From Candidatus Gastranaerophilales bacterium (GTDB lineage Bacteria > Cyanobacteriota > Vampirovibrionia > Gastranaerophilales > CAJFVJ01): a stretch of 63,815 bases of DNA. The notes below the pieces were generated by a model. The model ran no database searches, was not told where the DNA came from, and worked only from the letters and a program-made list of their open reading frames with translations. Positions 26,753 to 34,821 of the stretch are shown in pieces. The stretch covers positions 546,123-609,937 of the forward strand of contig CALUSR010000001.1 of assembly GCA_944323485.1 (NCBI GenBank), in the 5' to 3' direction. The translations under genes and the position numbers were made by a program. The first letter of the stretch is position 1. Every line of letters begins with the position of its first letter.

Positions 26753-27708
26753 CTTCTGGTGTACCCAACCGCCTTTTCCTCAAGATAATTATACAATATA
26801 TTCATTATTTTGGGCGAGAGGTCTTTGAGTGTTTCTTCGTCTTCAAGAATTTTTTTGATATTTTCCCGTTCATTTTTCAGAATATTTTCGATGGTTCCTT
26901 TCGGGAGGGATAGTTTTAGTTTGTTAATTTTTGATATAGTTGCATCTTCATTTATTTTTTGTGGTTCTCTCGGCATTTTATGAACAAATTCGTTTATAAA
27001 TTTTTGGGCTTTTTGCATATCAAGTTTTGTTTCAAGTCCGTCAAGTTTCATATATGAGCTGATTGCTGAGGCATCACGCGGGTTAATTTTTGAGAGAATA
27101 ACTTCTACTTGTTTTTGAGGCATTTTTTTTAGGACAAGAGATATTGCAGCCAGTTTGAGAAGTTGATCTGGCATTTCTACCGGTTTTTGGTTTCCTTCAG
27201 AGTTTTGTTGTTTTGCTTCTTCTGCCATTCTATCGATGTTTGATTCAGAGAGTGCACGCTGAAGAGTGTCCTTGTCTATTTTGTTTTCTTTTGCCAGACC
27301 TTGAAGGGAGCTTTGGTATGCGGCTTTAACACGTTCTTCGATTCTTGTGATAGCAGTATCTCTGTCTACGTTATTTATTATTACTTTTTTTGCTTCGTCA
27401 AATACGGAGAATGCGACGGCTTGCAGGACAGGTTCTCTGAGTTCTTGGGATATTTTTGCACGGGATAAATCGACTGATTTGTGAAAAGCCCATTCTCCTA
27501 TAAATTGAGTAATTGTTGATGCCTGCTGGGCGTTCAGAGGGGAGTTATCATCTTTATTGAGAGCTCCTGCCGCCATGATAAGAAATTTGTAGACGATATT
27601 TACTACAAATTTTTTATCTTCTTCCGATAAGTCTTGAGGGATTACCCCGACTACTTGGGAAGTCAGGTTTTTTGAAAATTCTTCAGGGTTAAATCCTTCT
27701 ATTGGCAT
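26749..27708 (-). CDS. fliG: FliG-like switch protein with a novel N-terminal domain
   Basis: 319 residues at the position fliG takes between fliF and fliH. Residues 175-235 (LLKLAAISLVLKKMPQKQVEVILSKINPRDASAISSYM, QKAQKFINEF) read like a FliG armadillo domain. The C-terminal 60 residues are a short helical piece without a recognisable torque-generating FliG-C domain. Residues 1-165 form another domain (GFNPEEF...VIPQDLSEEDKKFV...EWAFHKSVDLSRAKI...) that I do not know and that recurs as the separate gene at 27720-28283. The assignment to FliG is by position and partial likeness. If right, the rotor of this motor is unusual. The ribosome site GAGAGGAT overlaps the preceding stop. Confidence 0.55.
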   Translation of the reverse strand: MPIEGFNPEEFSKNLTSQVVGVIPQDLSEEDKKFVVNIVYKFLIMAAGALNKDDNSPLNAQQASTITQFIGEWAFHKSVDLSRAKISQELREPVLQAVAFSVFDEAKKVIINNVDRDTAITRIEERVKAAYQSSLQGLAKENKIDKDTLQRALSESNIDRMAEEAKQQNSEGNQKPVEMPDQLLKLAAISLVLKKMPQKQVEVILSKINPRDASAISSYMKLDGLETKLDMQKAQKFINEFVHKMPREPQKINEDATISKINKLKLSLPKGTIENILKNERENIKKILEDEETLKDLSPKIMNILYNYLEEKAVGYTRR

Positions 27709-27719
27709 GGGTATCCTCT

Positions 27720-28283
27720 CTATTTTTTCAGTATATCGATAATGGTTTTAATTATTTTTTGGAAATTTTTCATTGGGTTATTTTGATTTTGGAGATTAAT
27801 TTCTTTTGACATTTTATCTATATTGGACTGGTTGAGGGCGTTTGTATAAGTTAGTTCGTCTATTTTGCCCGAGTTGAAGAGGTAGCATAGTTTTTCCATA
27901 TAAATTTTTTGTACTTTTTCTTCTGTCATAGCCAGATTTTTGTCAAGAGGGAGGTTATTTGAGAGATTTTCTTTTGATGTATGAAGAACCTGATAGGAGA
28001 TAGCCTCGAGTATATTTTCTTTGTAGATTGGGTCTATTTGTGCCCGGCATAAGTCAATTGATTTGTGAAAAATCCACTCGCTTACGAGTTGTGTGAGGAG
28101 AATTTTTTTGTCTTTTGATAAGTTTTGTTCTTCCAGTTCTTCGGATGTTTTTTTACAGAAGTGATAGACTTTGTCTATGACAAATTTTGCATCCTTATCA
28201 GACAGGTCTTTGGGTATGACTTCTAAGGCTTGCGTAGTTATATCTTTTGCAAATATTTCAGGATTAACCCCCTCCTCGGTCAT
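27720..28283 (-). CDS. Free-standing paralogue of the FliG-like protein's N-terminal domain
   Basis: 187 residues, soluble, helical. It aligns along nearly its whole length with residues 1-170 of its neighbour: GVNPEIFAKDITTQALEVIP vs GFNPEEFSKNLTSQVVGVIP; DLSDKDAKFVIDKVYHF vs DLSEEDKKFVVNIVYKF; SEWIFHKSIDLCRAQI vs GEWAFHKSVDLSRAKI; and NQSNIDKMSKE vs SESNIDRMAEE. A tandem duplication followed by loss or gain of the FliG part explains the pair. It lies directly after fliF (16 bases), so an MS-ring or C-ring component is likely, but no known family is recognised. GGAG precedes the ATG. Confidence 0.7.
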   Translation of the reverse strand: MTEEGVNPEIFAKDITTQALEVIPKDLSDKDAKFVIDKVYHFCKKTSEELEEQNLSKDKKILLTQLVSEWIFHKSIDLCRAQIDPIYKENILEAISYQVLHTSKENLSNNLPLDKNLAMTEEKVQKIYMEKLCYLFNSGKIDELTYTNALNQSNIDKMSKEINLQNQNNPMKNFQKIIKTIIDILKK

Positions 28284-28299
28284 TATTTTTCTCCGTTTT

Positions 28300-29955
28300 T
28301 TAGCTGGCTGATTCTATCCATGATTTTAGATATTCGCCTACTTCCTCCTCGTCGTATTCTGATGTTTTTTGAGCAACCTCTTCGATAGATGTATCGAGTT
28401 TTGGTATTGATTTTTGTTGGTTTTGATTTATTTTTTGAGTTTCCTCAAGCAGAGCTTTTTTTAGTTCTGTTTGTTGTGCAAGAAGCTGGTTTGTTGTGTT
28501 ATTGAAGTTTTGAATTTGTCTTGATTGTTCTTCATTGAACTTTTTGAGAGCTTCTATTTCTTTTTGATGTTTTTGTGCTTCGTATTTTGCTCTTTTCATG
28601 ATGAAGAAAAGACCTGCCAGAAGACCTATGCCGAGGAGTGCCGCTACTGTCCACCATGGGTTTCCGCTGCTTTCAGGTTTTGGTAATTGGACAGGTTTTT
28701 CTGAAGCCAGGAACGGAGATATATCTTCTGAGAAAACAACTGTTACGTTATCAGGGTTTACCTTTGGACTTGCTGCTCTTGCAATAAGTCCTTTAAGTTC
28801 TGATGTGCTTATGCTTGCAGGAAGTGCATTTTGATCAATGGTAACAGCGATTGATATATCTTCAATTATCCCCGGTTTCTGGTATTCTGTTGTTTGAGTT
28901 TGAGATACGTTGTATTGCAGTTCTTTTGCTTCTCTGCCGTAGTTTCTGTTTGTTGCCGAGCTTGCACCCTGAGGAAGACCGGCGGGGAGATAGACGCTTG
29001 CTGCCTGATTTAGTTTGCTTGAGTCTTTTGACTGGTCGCCGAGCTGTTCGCTAAAGCGTTGTTCTGTTGCAACAGCAGTATTTTGCGGGTCATATGTCAC
29101 ACTGCTTCTTTCAACAGGTACCTGTCTTAAGAAAGTGCTGACCGTAACGACGTATTTATCAGGACCGATGAGTTTATCTAACTGAGCCTGTACTTTTGAT
29201 TTCATGTACTGGTCATTTTCTTCGGTCATGGTGATACTGTTATCTTCTGCTGATTCTATACTTTTGTAGACAGTACCGTTTGTATCCGTTATTGAGATAT
29301 TTTCAATTCGAAGATTCGGGATGCTGCCCATCAAAAGGTTTTTGATAGCTCTGACTTTATCTCTTTCGAGAGTTGTTCCGCTTGGTATGCTTACCTGAAC
29401 GGTTGCAGTTATGGGAGATTGTTTTGATGTGAACAGTGAGCTATCAGGGATTGCGATGAAAACTGATGCATTTTCGATAGGGGGAATTTTTCTGATGAGT
29501 CGTGATAACTCGCCGTTGATTGCACGTGCGAGGCGGATTTTTTTGTCCTGTTTTGTTGAGGTAAAATCGCCTTTATCGAAGATTTCAAGCCCCATATGTT
29601 CATCCATAATACCGCTTTTTACGATAGCGAGGAGGGCACGATCTCTTTCTGATTGGGTATATTTTTCGAGGTAGAGAGTGGATTTTTGACCTTCCGCACG
29701 TCTTTTTGCCTGAATCCCTTCACGTGCAAGAAGGGCTTGCAGTTCGATAGCTTTTCCTATGTTGTCGGTTGTGAGGAGTTCAAGTTCTTCTTTGATAACT
29801 TTGTTCGCCTCATAAGACACTTTACCTCCGCCAGGTGTTGGTGCGGCTGTCGGTTTAAAGAGAGCAACAACTGATAATAGCAGTGCGACTGCTACCGCAC
29901 CGCCTATAATACCGAATACCAAAGGCTTGTTTTCTAAGATTTTGTTAAAATCCAT
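28300..29955 (-). CDS. fliF: Flagellar MS-ring protein FliF
   Basis: 551 residues. Membrane helices lie at about 12-32 and 425-447. The YscJ/FliF ring-building part between them includes LLTTDNIGKAIELQALLAREGIQ, LARAINGELSRLI, and VTVSTFLRQVPVERSSVTYDP. The cytoplasmic tail is helical and ends in YLKSWIES, the place where FliG binds. It forms the basal-body base in the inner membrane. A GTTAAA... start context gives only a weak ribosome site. Confidence 0.93.
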   Translation of the reverse strand: MDFNKILENKPLVFGIIGGAVAVALLLSVVALFKPTAAPTPGGGKVSYEANKVIKEELELLTTDNIGKAIELQALLAREGIQAKRRAEGQKSTLYLEKYTQSERDRALLAIVKSGIMDEHMGLEIFDKGDFTSTKQDKKIRLARAINGELSRLIRKIPPIENASVFIAIPDSSLFTSKQSPITATVQVSIPSGTTLERDKVRAIKNLLMGSIPNLRIENISITDTNGTVYKSIESAEDNSITMTEENDQYMKSKVQAQLDKLIGPDKYVVTVSTFLRQVPVERSSVTYDPQNTAVATEQRFSEQLGDQSKDSSKLNQAASVYLPAGLPQGASSATNRNYGREAKELQYNVSQTQTTEYQKPGIIEDISIAVTIDQNALPASISTSELKGLIARAASPKVNPDNVTVVFSEDISPFLASEKPVQLPKPESSGNPWWTVAALLGIGLLAGLFFIMKRAKYEAQKHQKEIEALKKFNEEQSRQIQNFNNTTNQLLAQQTELKKALLEETQKINQNQQKSIPKLDTSIEEVAQKTSEYDEEEVGEYLKSWIESAS

Positions 29956-30011
29956 AGCTTTTACTCTTTACTCAAGGGATTAATTATAATTATTATATAA
30001 CATTTTAGGTG

Positions 30012-30341
30012 TTATACCTGAATTGACATAATTTTTTCGTATGATTGTATTACTTTTCCCGTGATTTGGGTTGCAATGTTCACACCTATTTCTGCTTTTG
30101 ATACGGCGATGATTACATCGTGAATATCAGCGCCATTGCCTGTTATAGCGTTTTGCAGAACTTCATCGGGGGCATTTACCGTCGAATTGAGTTCTGAAAT
30201 CATATTACCCATCACATCGCTGAAACTGGTTGTTTCCGGTTGATTTACGGGTTTCAGGCGTGTCGGGTTCAGGCTTGTGTTCAATTTTCCGTCGCTGATG
30301 CTGTTTACTACATCAATTAGGGGAGTAAATTTGTTTTGCAT
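30012..30341 (-). CDS. fliE: Flagellar hook-basal body complex protein FliE
   Basis: 109 residues. The C-terminal 75 residues (SFSDVMGNMISELN, ITGNGADIHDVIIAVSKAEIGVNIATQI, KVIQSYEKIMSIQV) match FliE, the adaptor between MS ring and rod. The length fits. It follows the lytic transglycosylase gene by 20 bases and precedes fliF by 56 bases. Confidence 0.92.
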   Translation of the reverse strand: MQNKFTPLIDVVNSISDGKLNTSLNPTRLKPVNQPETTSFSDVMGNMISELNSTVNAPDEVLQNAITGNGADIHDVIIAVSKAEIGVNIATQITGKVIQSYEKIMSIQV

Positions 30342-30361
30342 TTTTATATTCCTTATTCATT

Positions 30362-30979
30362 TTAGCTCAAGTAATTTGCGAGAACTTTTTTTACATAGTT
30401 CTGAGTTTCTTTGAATGGCGGTACTCCGTTGTATTTTGCAACGTTTCCGGAGCCTGCATTGTATGCTGCAAGTGCGAGGATTATGTTACCGTTGTATTTT
30501 TTCAGGAGATTTTTGAGGTATTTTGTGCCGCCCATGACATTTTGTACAGGGTCAAAAGAGTCTGTAACTCCAAGACCTTTTGCTGTTCCGGGCATAAGCT
30601 GCATAAGACCTTCTGCCCCGCAGTGCGAAACGGCTTTCGGGTTAAAGCCTGATTCTTGTTTAATTACTGCGAGGATAAGTTTTTCATCAACTCCATGAGT
30701 TGCTGCTGCTTTTTTGACTATGTCATTGATTTCTGCCCGGAGAGTTTTCTTGTCTGTTGAGGATTTTTTGATGTTTTTAATTGTATCTATTCCGAAAACA
30801 GGAGGCGGGTCGAGTTCGAGGTATTCTTCGAAGCTTTTGGTTTTTGTCGGTTTCGGAGGTTCGAGAGTTTGGATGTTTTTTGTCTGGAGTGTAATAAAAT
30901 TCTCAATTTGGGCACTGCGTTGCATGGCTGCTTGTGCGCCTGAAGAGTTTATCATTTTTGTTAGTGTAGGGCTAAACAT
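30362..30979 (-). CDS. Lytic transglycosylase inside the flagellar operon
   Basis: 205 residues. The SLT domain occupies residues 85-205: catalytic Glu109 in IKQESGFNP, GLMQLMPGTAKGLG, and AAYNAGSGNVAKY. The N-terminal 80 residues are a helical/disordered segment without a Sec signal. Placed between flgC and fliE, it probably opens the peptidoglycan for the rod, doing the job of FlgJ's hydrolase in other bacteria, and may be exported through the flagellar route. That placement is inference from the operon. Confidence 0.88.
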   Translation of the reverse strand: MFSPTLTKMINSSGAQAAMQRSAQIENFITLQTKNIQTLEPPKPTKTKSFEEYLELDPPPVFGIDTIKNIKKSSTDKKTLRAEINDIVKKAAATHGVDEKLILAVIKQESGFNPKAVSHCGAEGLMQLMPGTAKGLGVTDSFDPVQNVMGGTKYLKNLLKKYNGNIILALAAYNAGSGNVAKYNGVPPFKETQNYVKKVLANYLS

Positions 30980-31007
30980 CTTTCCCGTCCCCGTTTAGTA
31001 TTGATTA

Positions 31008-31451
31008 TTATTTACCGATATCAAGTGCGCTTTGCGCCATTGTTTTTGTAATTGCGATGAGTGCCAGATTAGCTTCATAGGCTCTTGATGCGCTCATTGC
31101 ATCTGCTATATCAGTCAAAGGATTGACATTGGAGGCTCTTATATAGCCGTTTTTATCCGCATCAGGGTGTCCCGGCTGGTATATCAGTTCTCCGGGGCGA
31201 GGGTCGCCTACTACTCCGTTAAAGTTTACTCCTCCTGAGAGATAGGGAATTGTTCCGATTGCGAAGACATTTTCTTTCATGTTATTCATAAGACCTTCGA
31301 AGGAGTTGTCTTCTCTTGCCATGAGGAGAGGTATTTTTCTGACATAATTCGGGGTATCCACATTTGCGATGTTTTGGGTGTGGACATCCATTCTTTTTCC
31401 ATGAGCGTTCAGAGCGCCTGCGCCTATTTCTATTGCATCTAATAAACCCAT
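31008..31451 (-). CDS. flgC: Flagellar basal-body rod protein FlgC
   Basis: 147 residues. It has GAGALNAHGKRMDVHTQNIANVDTPNYVRK at the N-terminus and a C-terminal SNVNPLTDIADAMSASRAYEANLALI, the paired coiled-coil segments of proximal rod proteins. The GYIRASNVNPLTDI context is specific for FlgC. It follows flgB by 16 bases. Confidence 0.93.
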   Translation of the reverse strand: MGLLDAIEIGAGALNAHGKRMDVHTQNIANVDTPNYVRKIPLLMAREDNSFEGLMNNMKENVFAIGTIPYLSGGVNFNGVVGDPRPGELIYQPGHPDADKNGYIRASNVNPLTDIADAMSASRAYEANLALIAITKTMAQSALDIGK

Positions 31452-31467
31452 AGTCTACTTCTTTCTG

Positions 31468-31815
31468 TTATTTACCTACCTGAATAACCTGTTTTATTTC
31501 CGTAATTTTGCTGGACATCTGTCTTATAGCCATTCTGTAATAGAGAGAAACCTGCTGCATATCCACGATTTCCTGAGCCTGATTAACTTCGCCGCCCTGA
31601 TTTGTCATGATTGCCGAGGGTCCCATTTTTTTTGAAAGATTTGTTTCAAGCGGGCTGTTGAGGGAACCTATGTATTGTTCAAAGCTTATATCCTGACGTT
31701 GATAACCCGGGGTATCGATGTTTGCGAGGTTCGCACCTATTACCTGTTGTTTTTTTGCGAGGACGTCGAGTATAAGATTTGTTTTATCTATTGCGTTTAC
31801 CGGTGTGTATCCCAT
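31468..31815 (-). CDS. flgB: Flagellar basal-body rod protein FlgB
   Basis: 115 residues. LAKKQQVIGANLANIDTPGYQRQDISFEQ near the N-terminus and VDMQQVSLYYRMAIRQMSSKITEIKQVI at the end match FlgB. It is slightly shorter than the usual 130-140 residues in the variable middle. It is the first rod subunit added on FliE. It is followed closely by flgC. Confidence 0.92.
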   Translation of the reverse strand: MGYTPVNAIDKTNLILDVLAKKQQVIGANLANIDTPGYQRQDISFEQYIGSLNSPLETNLSKKMGPSAIMTNQGGEVNQAQEIVDMQQVSLYYRMAIRQMSSKITEIKQVIQVGK

Positions 31816-31831
31816 TTTTTACCTCACTTTA

Positions 31832-32545
31832 CTATTGTCTAAGGTTGATGACTTCTTTGTACATGTCGTCGATAACCTGTGTTAAATTCTTGCTGGCAAT
31901 AAGACTTGCATTAATCTGAAGAATGTTCTGAACTGTTCCATACATGTCCACATTGGATGATTCCAGTGCATGTTGTTTGAAATTTTTGTTCTCGGACAGG
32001 TAAATAGGTTTGCCTGAATCGTTTGTTTCTTCAACTTTGTTGCCCTCCAAAACTTTTAACCCTTCAGGGTTTCTAAATGTAACAAGTGGAATTTCTCCTA
32101 TTTCTTCGAATTCGCTTGTTTTTGTCTTTTGTATCATTACTTTACCGTTTGGTTGAATTTTGAGTCTGTTGTAGTCTGCCGGAAGATTGATTCCTCCTCC
32201 TACGATACAGTTATCTCTTGTGACGATGGTACCTTCCGAGGTAACCCTAAAAGAGCCGTCACGGGTATATTTCGTTTGTCCGTTTTTATCGATTACCGGA
32301 ATAAAACCTGCACCGTTAATTGCTACATCAAGGTCTCTGCCTGTTTGCATAATAGTCCCCTGAACATAGTCGTGTCTTAAGACTGCTTCAAGGCGACCGT
32401 CTTCTTTGAGGTAGTTTTCAAAACGTTGAGATTTGTAGGCTGTAGTTTGGGTATTTGAGACGTTATTTGAAAGATATCCCAATGTTTCAAACTGAACCAG
32501 CATATTATTTACTTGTTTTGATATAAGTCCTTGTAAGTTATCCAT
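31832..32545 (-). CDS. flgG: Flagellar rod/hook-basal body protein (FlgG/FlgF type)
   Basis: 237 residues. The rod-family N-terminus is GLISKQVNNMLVQFETLGYLSNNVSNTQTTAYKSQ, with a D1 region carrying GRDLDVAINGAGF and YTRDGSFRVTSEG, and a C-terminal LESSNVDMYGTVQNILQINASLI. It is shorter than the typical FlgG (about 260). Which of this and the next gene is the distal rod FlgG and which FlgF cannot be settled by eye; I put FlgG here because of the canonical FTRDG-like and SNVD motifs. Confidence 0.75.
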   Translation of the reverse strand: MDNLQGLISKQVNNMLVQFETLGYLSNNVSNTQTTAYKSQRFENYLKEDGRLEAVLRHDYVQGTIMQTGRDLDVAINGAGFIPVIDKNGQTKYTRDGSFRVTSEGTIVTRDNCIVGGGINLPADYNRLKIQPNGKVMIQKTKTSEFEEIGEIPLVTFRNPEGLKVLEGNKVEETNDSGKPIYLSENKNFKQHALESSNVDMYGTVQNILQINASLIASKNLTQVIDDMYKEVINLRQ

Positions 32546-32563
32546 TTGTTTTATTCCTTATAA

Positions 32564-33256
32564 TCAGCTTCCGAGTTTTGATACAACCTGTGAGAGTGCG
32601 GAGTTTTGGATTATAAACATCTGTCTGCAGGCCTGAAAAGTTCTTCGTGGTGCGAGCAGTTTGAGATATTCTTCCTGCAGAGTAATGTTAGAGTTTTCGA
32701 CATAACCCTGTTTGATGTCTGCTGTACTCACAGCGACGCCGTTTTCTGAAGCTACACCTATTGTATCGACCGGTTCTTGTTCCATTGTGAGTTTGTTTAA
32801 TATGCTGATTTCACCGTCAGTGTTGATTTTTATGTTTCTGAGGTCATCAGGAATTTGTTGGAATTTTATGGGGCTGCCGGTTTTTGAAAGGACTTTGTGT
32901 CCTTCTATTGTTCTAAGCCAGCCGTCTTTATCAAGTTGAAAACGACCGTCTTTTGTGAGTTTTATTCCTTCAGGGGTCTGGTATTGAAAATATGTTTCGT
33001 TTGCACAGGCAAGATCAAGAGGATTTCCTGTTTGTTGAATTCTTCCCGGAGTAGTATCTTTTACTTCTGAGAGTGCATAAGGTCCAAGATATTCGGCAAA
33101 GGATGATAAAACGGCTTTTTTGCCCTGATATCCAACTTTGCTTGCTCCTGCTACATTGTCGCTTCCTATTCTGAAAAATTCGGACTGAAGATGCATTCCT
33201 CTTATGGCTGTGCTCAGCCCGTCGTCTTTCATGTATATTCCGCCGTATATTTTCAT
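32564..33256 (-). CDS. flgF: Flagellar rod/hook-basal body protein (second FlgF/FlgG type)
   Basis: 230 residues. IRGMHLQSEFFRIGSDNVAGASKVGYQGKKAVL replaces the usual NIAN motif with DNVA. GNPLDLACANETYFQY, LTKDGRFQLDKDGWL and VENSNITLQEEYLKLLAPRRTFQA complete the family pattern. The divergent rod motif suggests FlgF. AGGAG stands 7 bases before the ATG at 33256; an internal ATG at 33232 is the alternative start. This gene probably opens the main transcript, because a terminator-like hairpin lies just upstream. Confidence 0.75.
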   Translation of the reverse strand: MKIYGGIYMKDDGLSTAIRGMHLQSEFFRIGSDNVAGASKVGYQGKKAVLSSFAEYLGPYALSEVKDTTPGRIQQTGNPLDLACANETYFQYQTPEGIKLTKDGRFQLDKDGWLRTIEGHKVLSKTGSPIKFQQIPDDLRNIKINTDGEISILNKLTMEQEPVDTIGVASENGVAVSTADIKQGYVENSNITLQEEYLKLLAPRRTFQACRQMFIIQNSALSQVVSKLGS

Positions 33257-33327
33257 GAGAAAACTCCTGTTTACATTTATCTACTTCGCTTGTCGACAGT
33301 TTTGCTTAAATATTTAACATAGCGATA

Positions 33328-33354
33328 TAAAAATCATCCGGACAAATGATTTTT
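33328..33354 (-). terminator. Terminator-like hairpin between the FliK-like gene and flgF
   Basis: On the minus strand AAAATCAT and ATGATTTT enclose an 8-base loop, followed by a short T-rich tract. The stem has only two G-C pairs, so termination is probably partial. It lies in a 121-bp gap, the largest in cluster II. Confidence 0.45.
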
Positions 33355-33377
33355 CGAGGAAAAAATTTTTTATATTT

Positions 33378-34301
33378 TTAGTCTTTAAGTTCTCTGGATT
33401 TAACTATAGAGAGCTTGTTGTCGATTTCGAGAATCATTTTTATGATTTCGTAAGCTATGATTAATATTTTCGGATGGATTTTTTTTGAAGAGGAGATAAT
33501 ATGCTGTGATTGTTCGTTTGATGATTGTATATTTTTATTTTTAACTATGCTTATTTCATTTTTTATTTCGAGTTTTTGTTTGAGTTCTTTCAACTCTGTC
33601 AGAAATCTTTTGTTGAGAGAGTCAGAGTTGTTATCAATTTGGACATGAGGAGTTGAGTTTTCGATAAAGATTTCTATTTTAAATGTACCCATATTTTTTG
33701 TTGTGAGGATTATTATAAGAGCATCAGAGTTGTTTTCAGAGTCATCTCCGTTGTTATTTTTGTTTTGGAACATCAGCTTGAAATCTTCTTTCAGCGGAAG
33801 GTAGGGAAGGTACATGATCATTAAATCTTTGATAAAGTCGGGTGTTTTTGTCTCTGATGATGGAAGAAATTTTTGCAGAATTTCCATCATTTGCTGAATT
33901 TCTGAAGACTTTGCCGTCATCTGCGGGGTGAGTAGTTTGAGAAGTTTGTTGAAAATTTCGTTTGATGTTTGGTTGATATTTTTTTTCAGCAAATTGAGAT
34001 CTATGAGCTTTGAGAGAAGCTGCTCAGAGTTTGTGTTCGGATATGATTTCAAAGCGGCAAAAATAAGCAAATCTTTCCATTCATTCGGCAGGTTCAGCAT
34101 TTCTTTTAGAAACAATATTTTTTGTATATTATCAAGTGTATTAATGTTTTCGAGTTTTGATAATATATATACTCCTATGTTGTTTGTTGTTTGAATAACT
34201 GAAGGAGTATTTTCTACAGATGTGTTCCTAACAACGTCTTTTGTTTTTGTGTTGTTTACAATATTGCTGTTTGTCGGATTTATATTCGGGTTTATTTTCA
34301 T
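33378..34301 (-). CDS. FliK-like hypothetical protein heading flagellar cluster II
   Basis: 307 residues, Asn/Lys-rich and low in aromatic residues. An N-terminal disordered part (1-40) is followed by a helical middle rich in LLKLL-type segments. Residues about 195-260 (ALIIILTTKNMGTFKIEIFIENSTPHVQI, FLTELKELKQKLEIK) have the strand-helix pattern and the NMGTFKIEI core of the FliK C-terminal domain (compare SLGRVNIDL in fliK at 9847). It may be a second export-switch or ruler-like protein. Apart from that partial likeness it is unrecognised. No strong ribosome site precedes the ATG. Confidence 0.5.
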   Translation of the reverse strand: MKINPNINPTNSNIVNNTKTKDVVRNTSVENTPSVIQTTNNIGVYILSKLENINTLDNIQKILFLKEMLNLPNEWKDLLIFAALKSYPNTNSEQLLSKLIDLNLLKKNINQTSNEIFNKLLKLLTPQMTAKSSEIQQMMEILQKFLPSSETKTPDFIKDLMIMYLPYLPLKEDFKLMFQNKNNNGDDSENNSDALIIILTTKNMGTFKIEIFIENSTPHVQIDNNSDSLNKRFLTELKELKQKLEIKNEISIVKNKNIQSSNEQSQHIISSSKKIHPKILIIAYEIIKMILEIDNKLSIVKSRELKD

Positions 34302-34460
34302 GGCGGTTTCTTTTTGCAGTGTTTTGTTCTAATAAGCATATCATATTCCCTTCAGTGAATTTATCCTTTATTTTATTAATGTTGTGAAAAATAAAGTCCA
34401 GATTTGTTTACAAAACTTAACTTTAATTAATAAAAATACATACAATTTCAAAAAAAGGGG

Positions 34461-34466
34461 TATAAT
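34461..34466 (+). promoter_or_regulatory. Candidate -10 box for the small gene at 34500
   Basis: A perfect TATAAT, 34 bases before the ATG at 34500, within GGGGTATAATACC. No good -35 box is found 16-18 bases upstream (TACATA is the nearest). Confidence 0.45.
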
Positions 34467-34499
34467 ACCTATAACGTCACTAATTTGAGGTTGCTTGAG

Positions 34500-34766
34500 A
34501 TGTCATTTAATTTAAATCCTCCTCAATGGGAGCCGAACATAAATCGTCCGCAAGCGGCAAATAATAACGGAAGAGGTTCAGGTGGCGGCGGTGGTTATGC
34601 CGGCGGCGGGCATAAGAGAGAAGAAGAAGAAAAGAAAGTAGCGAATACAGATCTTTTTGTGAGCGAAGTTGTTGAAGAAGAGAGAGATGTTGATGTAAAC
34701 TTTGCTGCTTTTTTGCGTGTTGTTTTTGTGAAAATTGCAGAATTTTTCAAAAAGAAGAAAAATTGA
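34500..34766 (+). CDS. Small hypothetical protein with Gly-rich linker and basic amphipathic C-terminus
   Basis: 88 residues, not recognised. The layout is a Pro/Asn-rich start (residues 4-18), a Gly-rich linker (about 24-42), a highly charged Glu/Lys stretch, and a C-terminal hydrophobic-basic helix (FAAFLRVVFVKIAEFFKKKKN) that could lie on the membrane or bind nucleic acid. I use the ATG at 34500; in-frame upstream codons only give a TTG start at 34485. A perfect -10 box lies upstream. It is divergent from cluster II. Confidence 0.5.
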   Translation: MSFNLNPPQWEPNINRPQAANNNGRGSGGGGGYAGGGHKREEEEKKVANTDLFVSEVVEEERDVDVNFAAFLRVVFVKIAEFFKKKKN

Positions 34767-34821
34767 CTTTTTATATAAAATTATTAATCTGAATAAGTAG
34801 TTTTTAGGGGATTACTTATTT

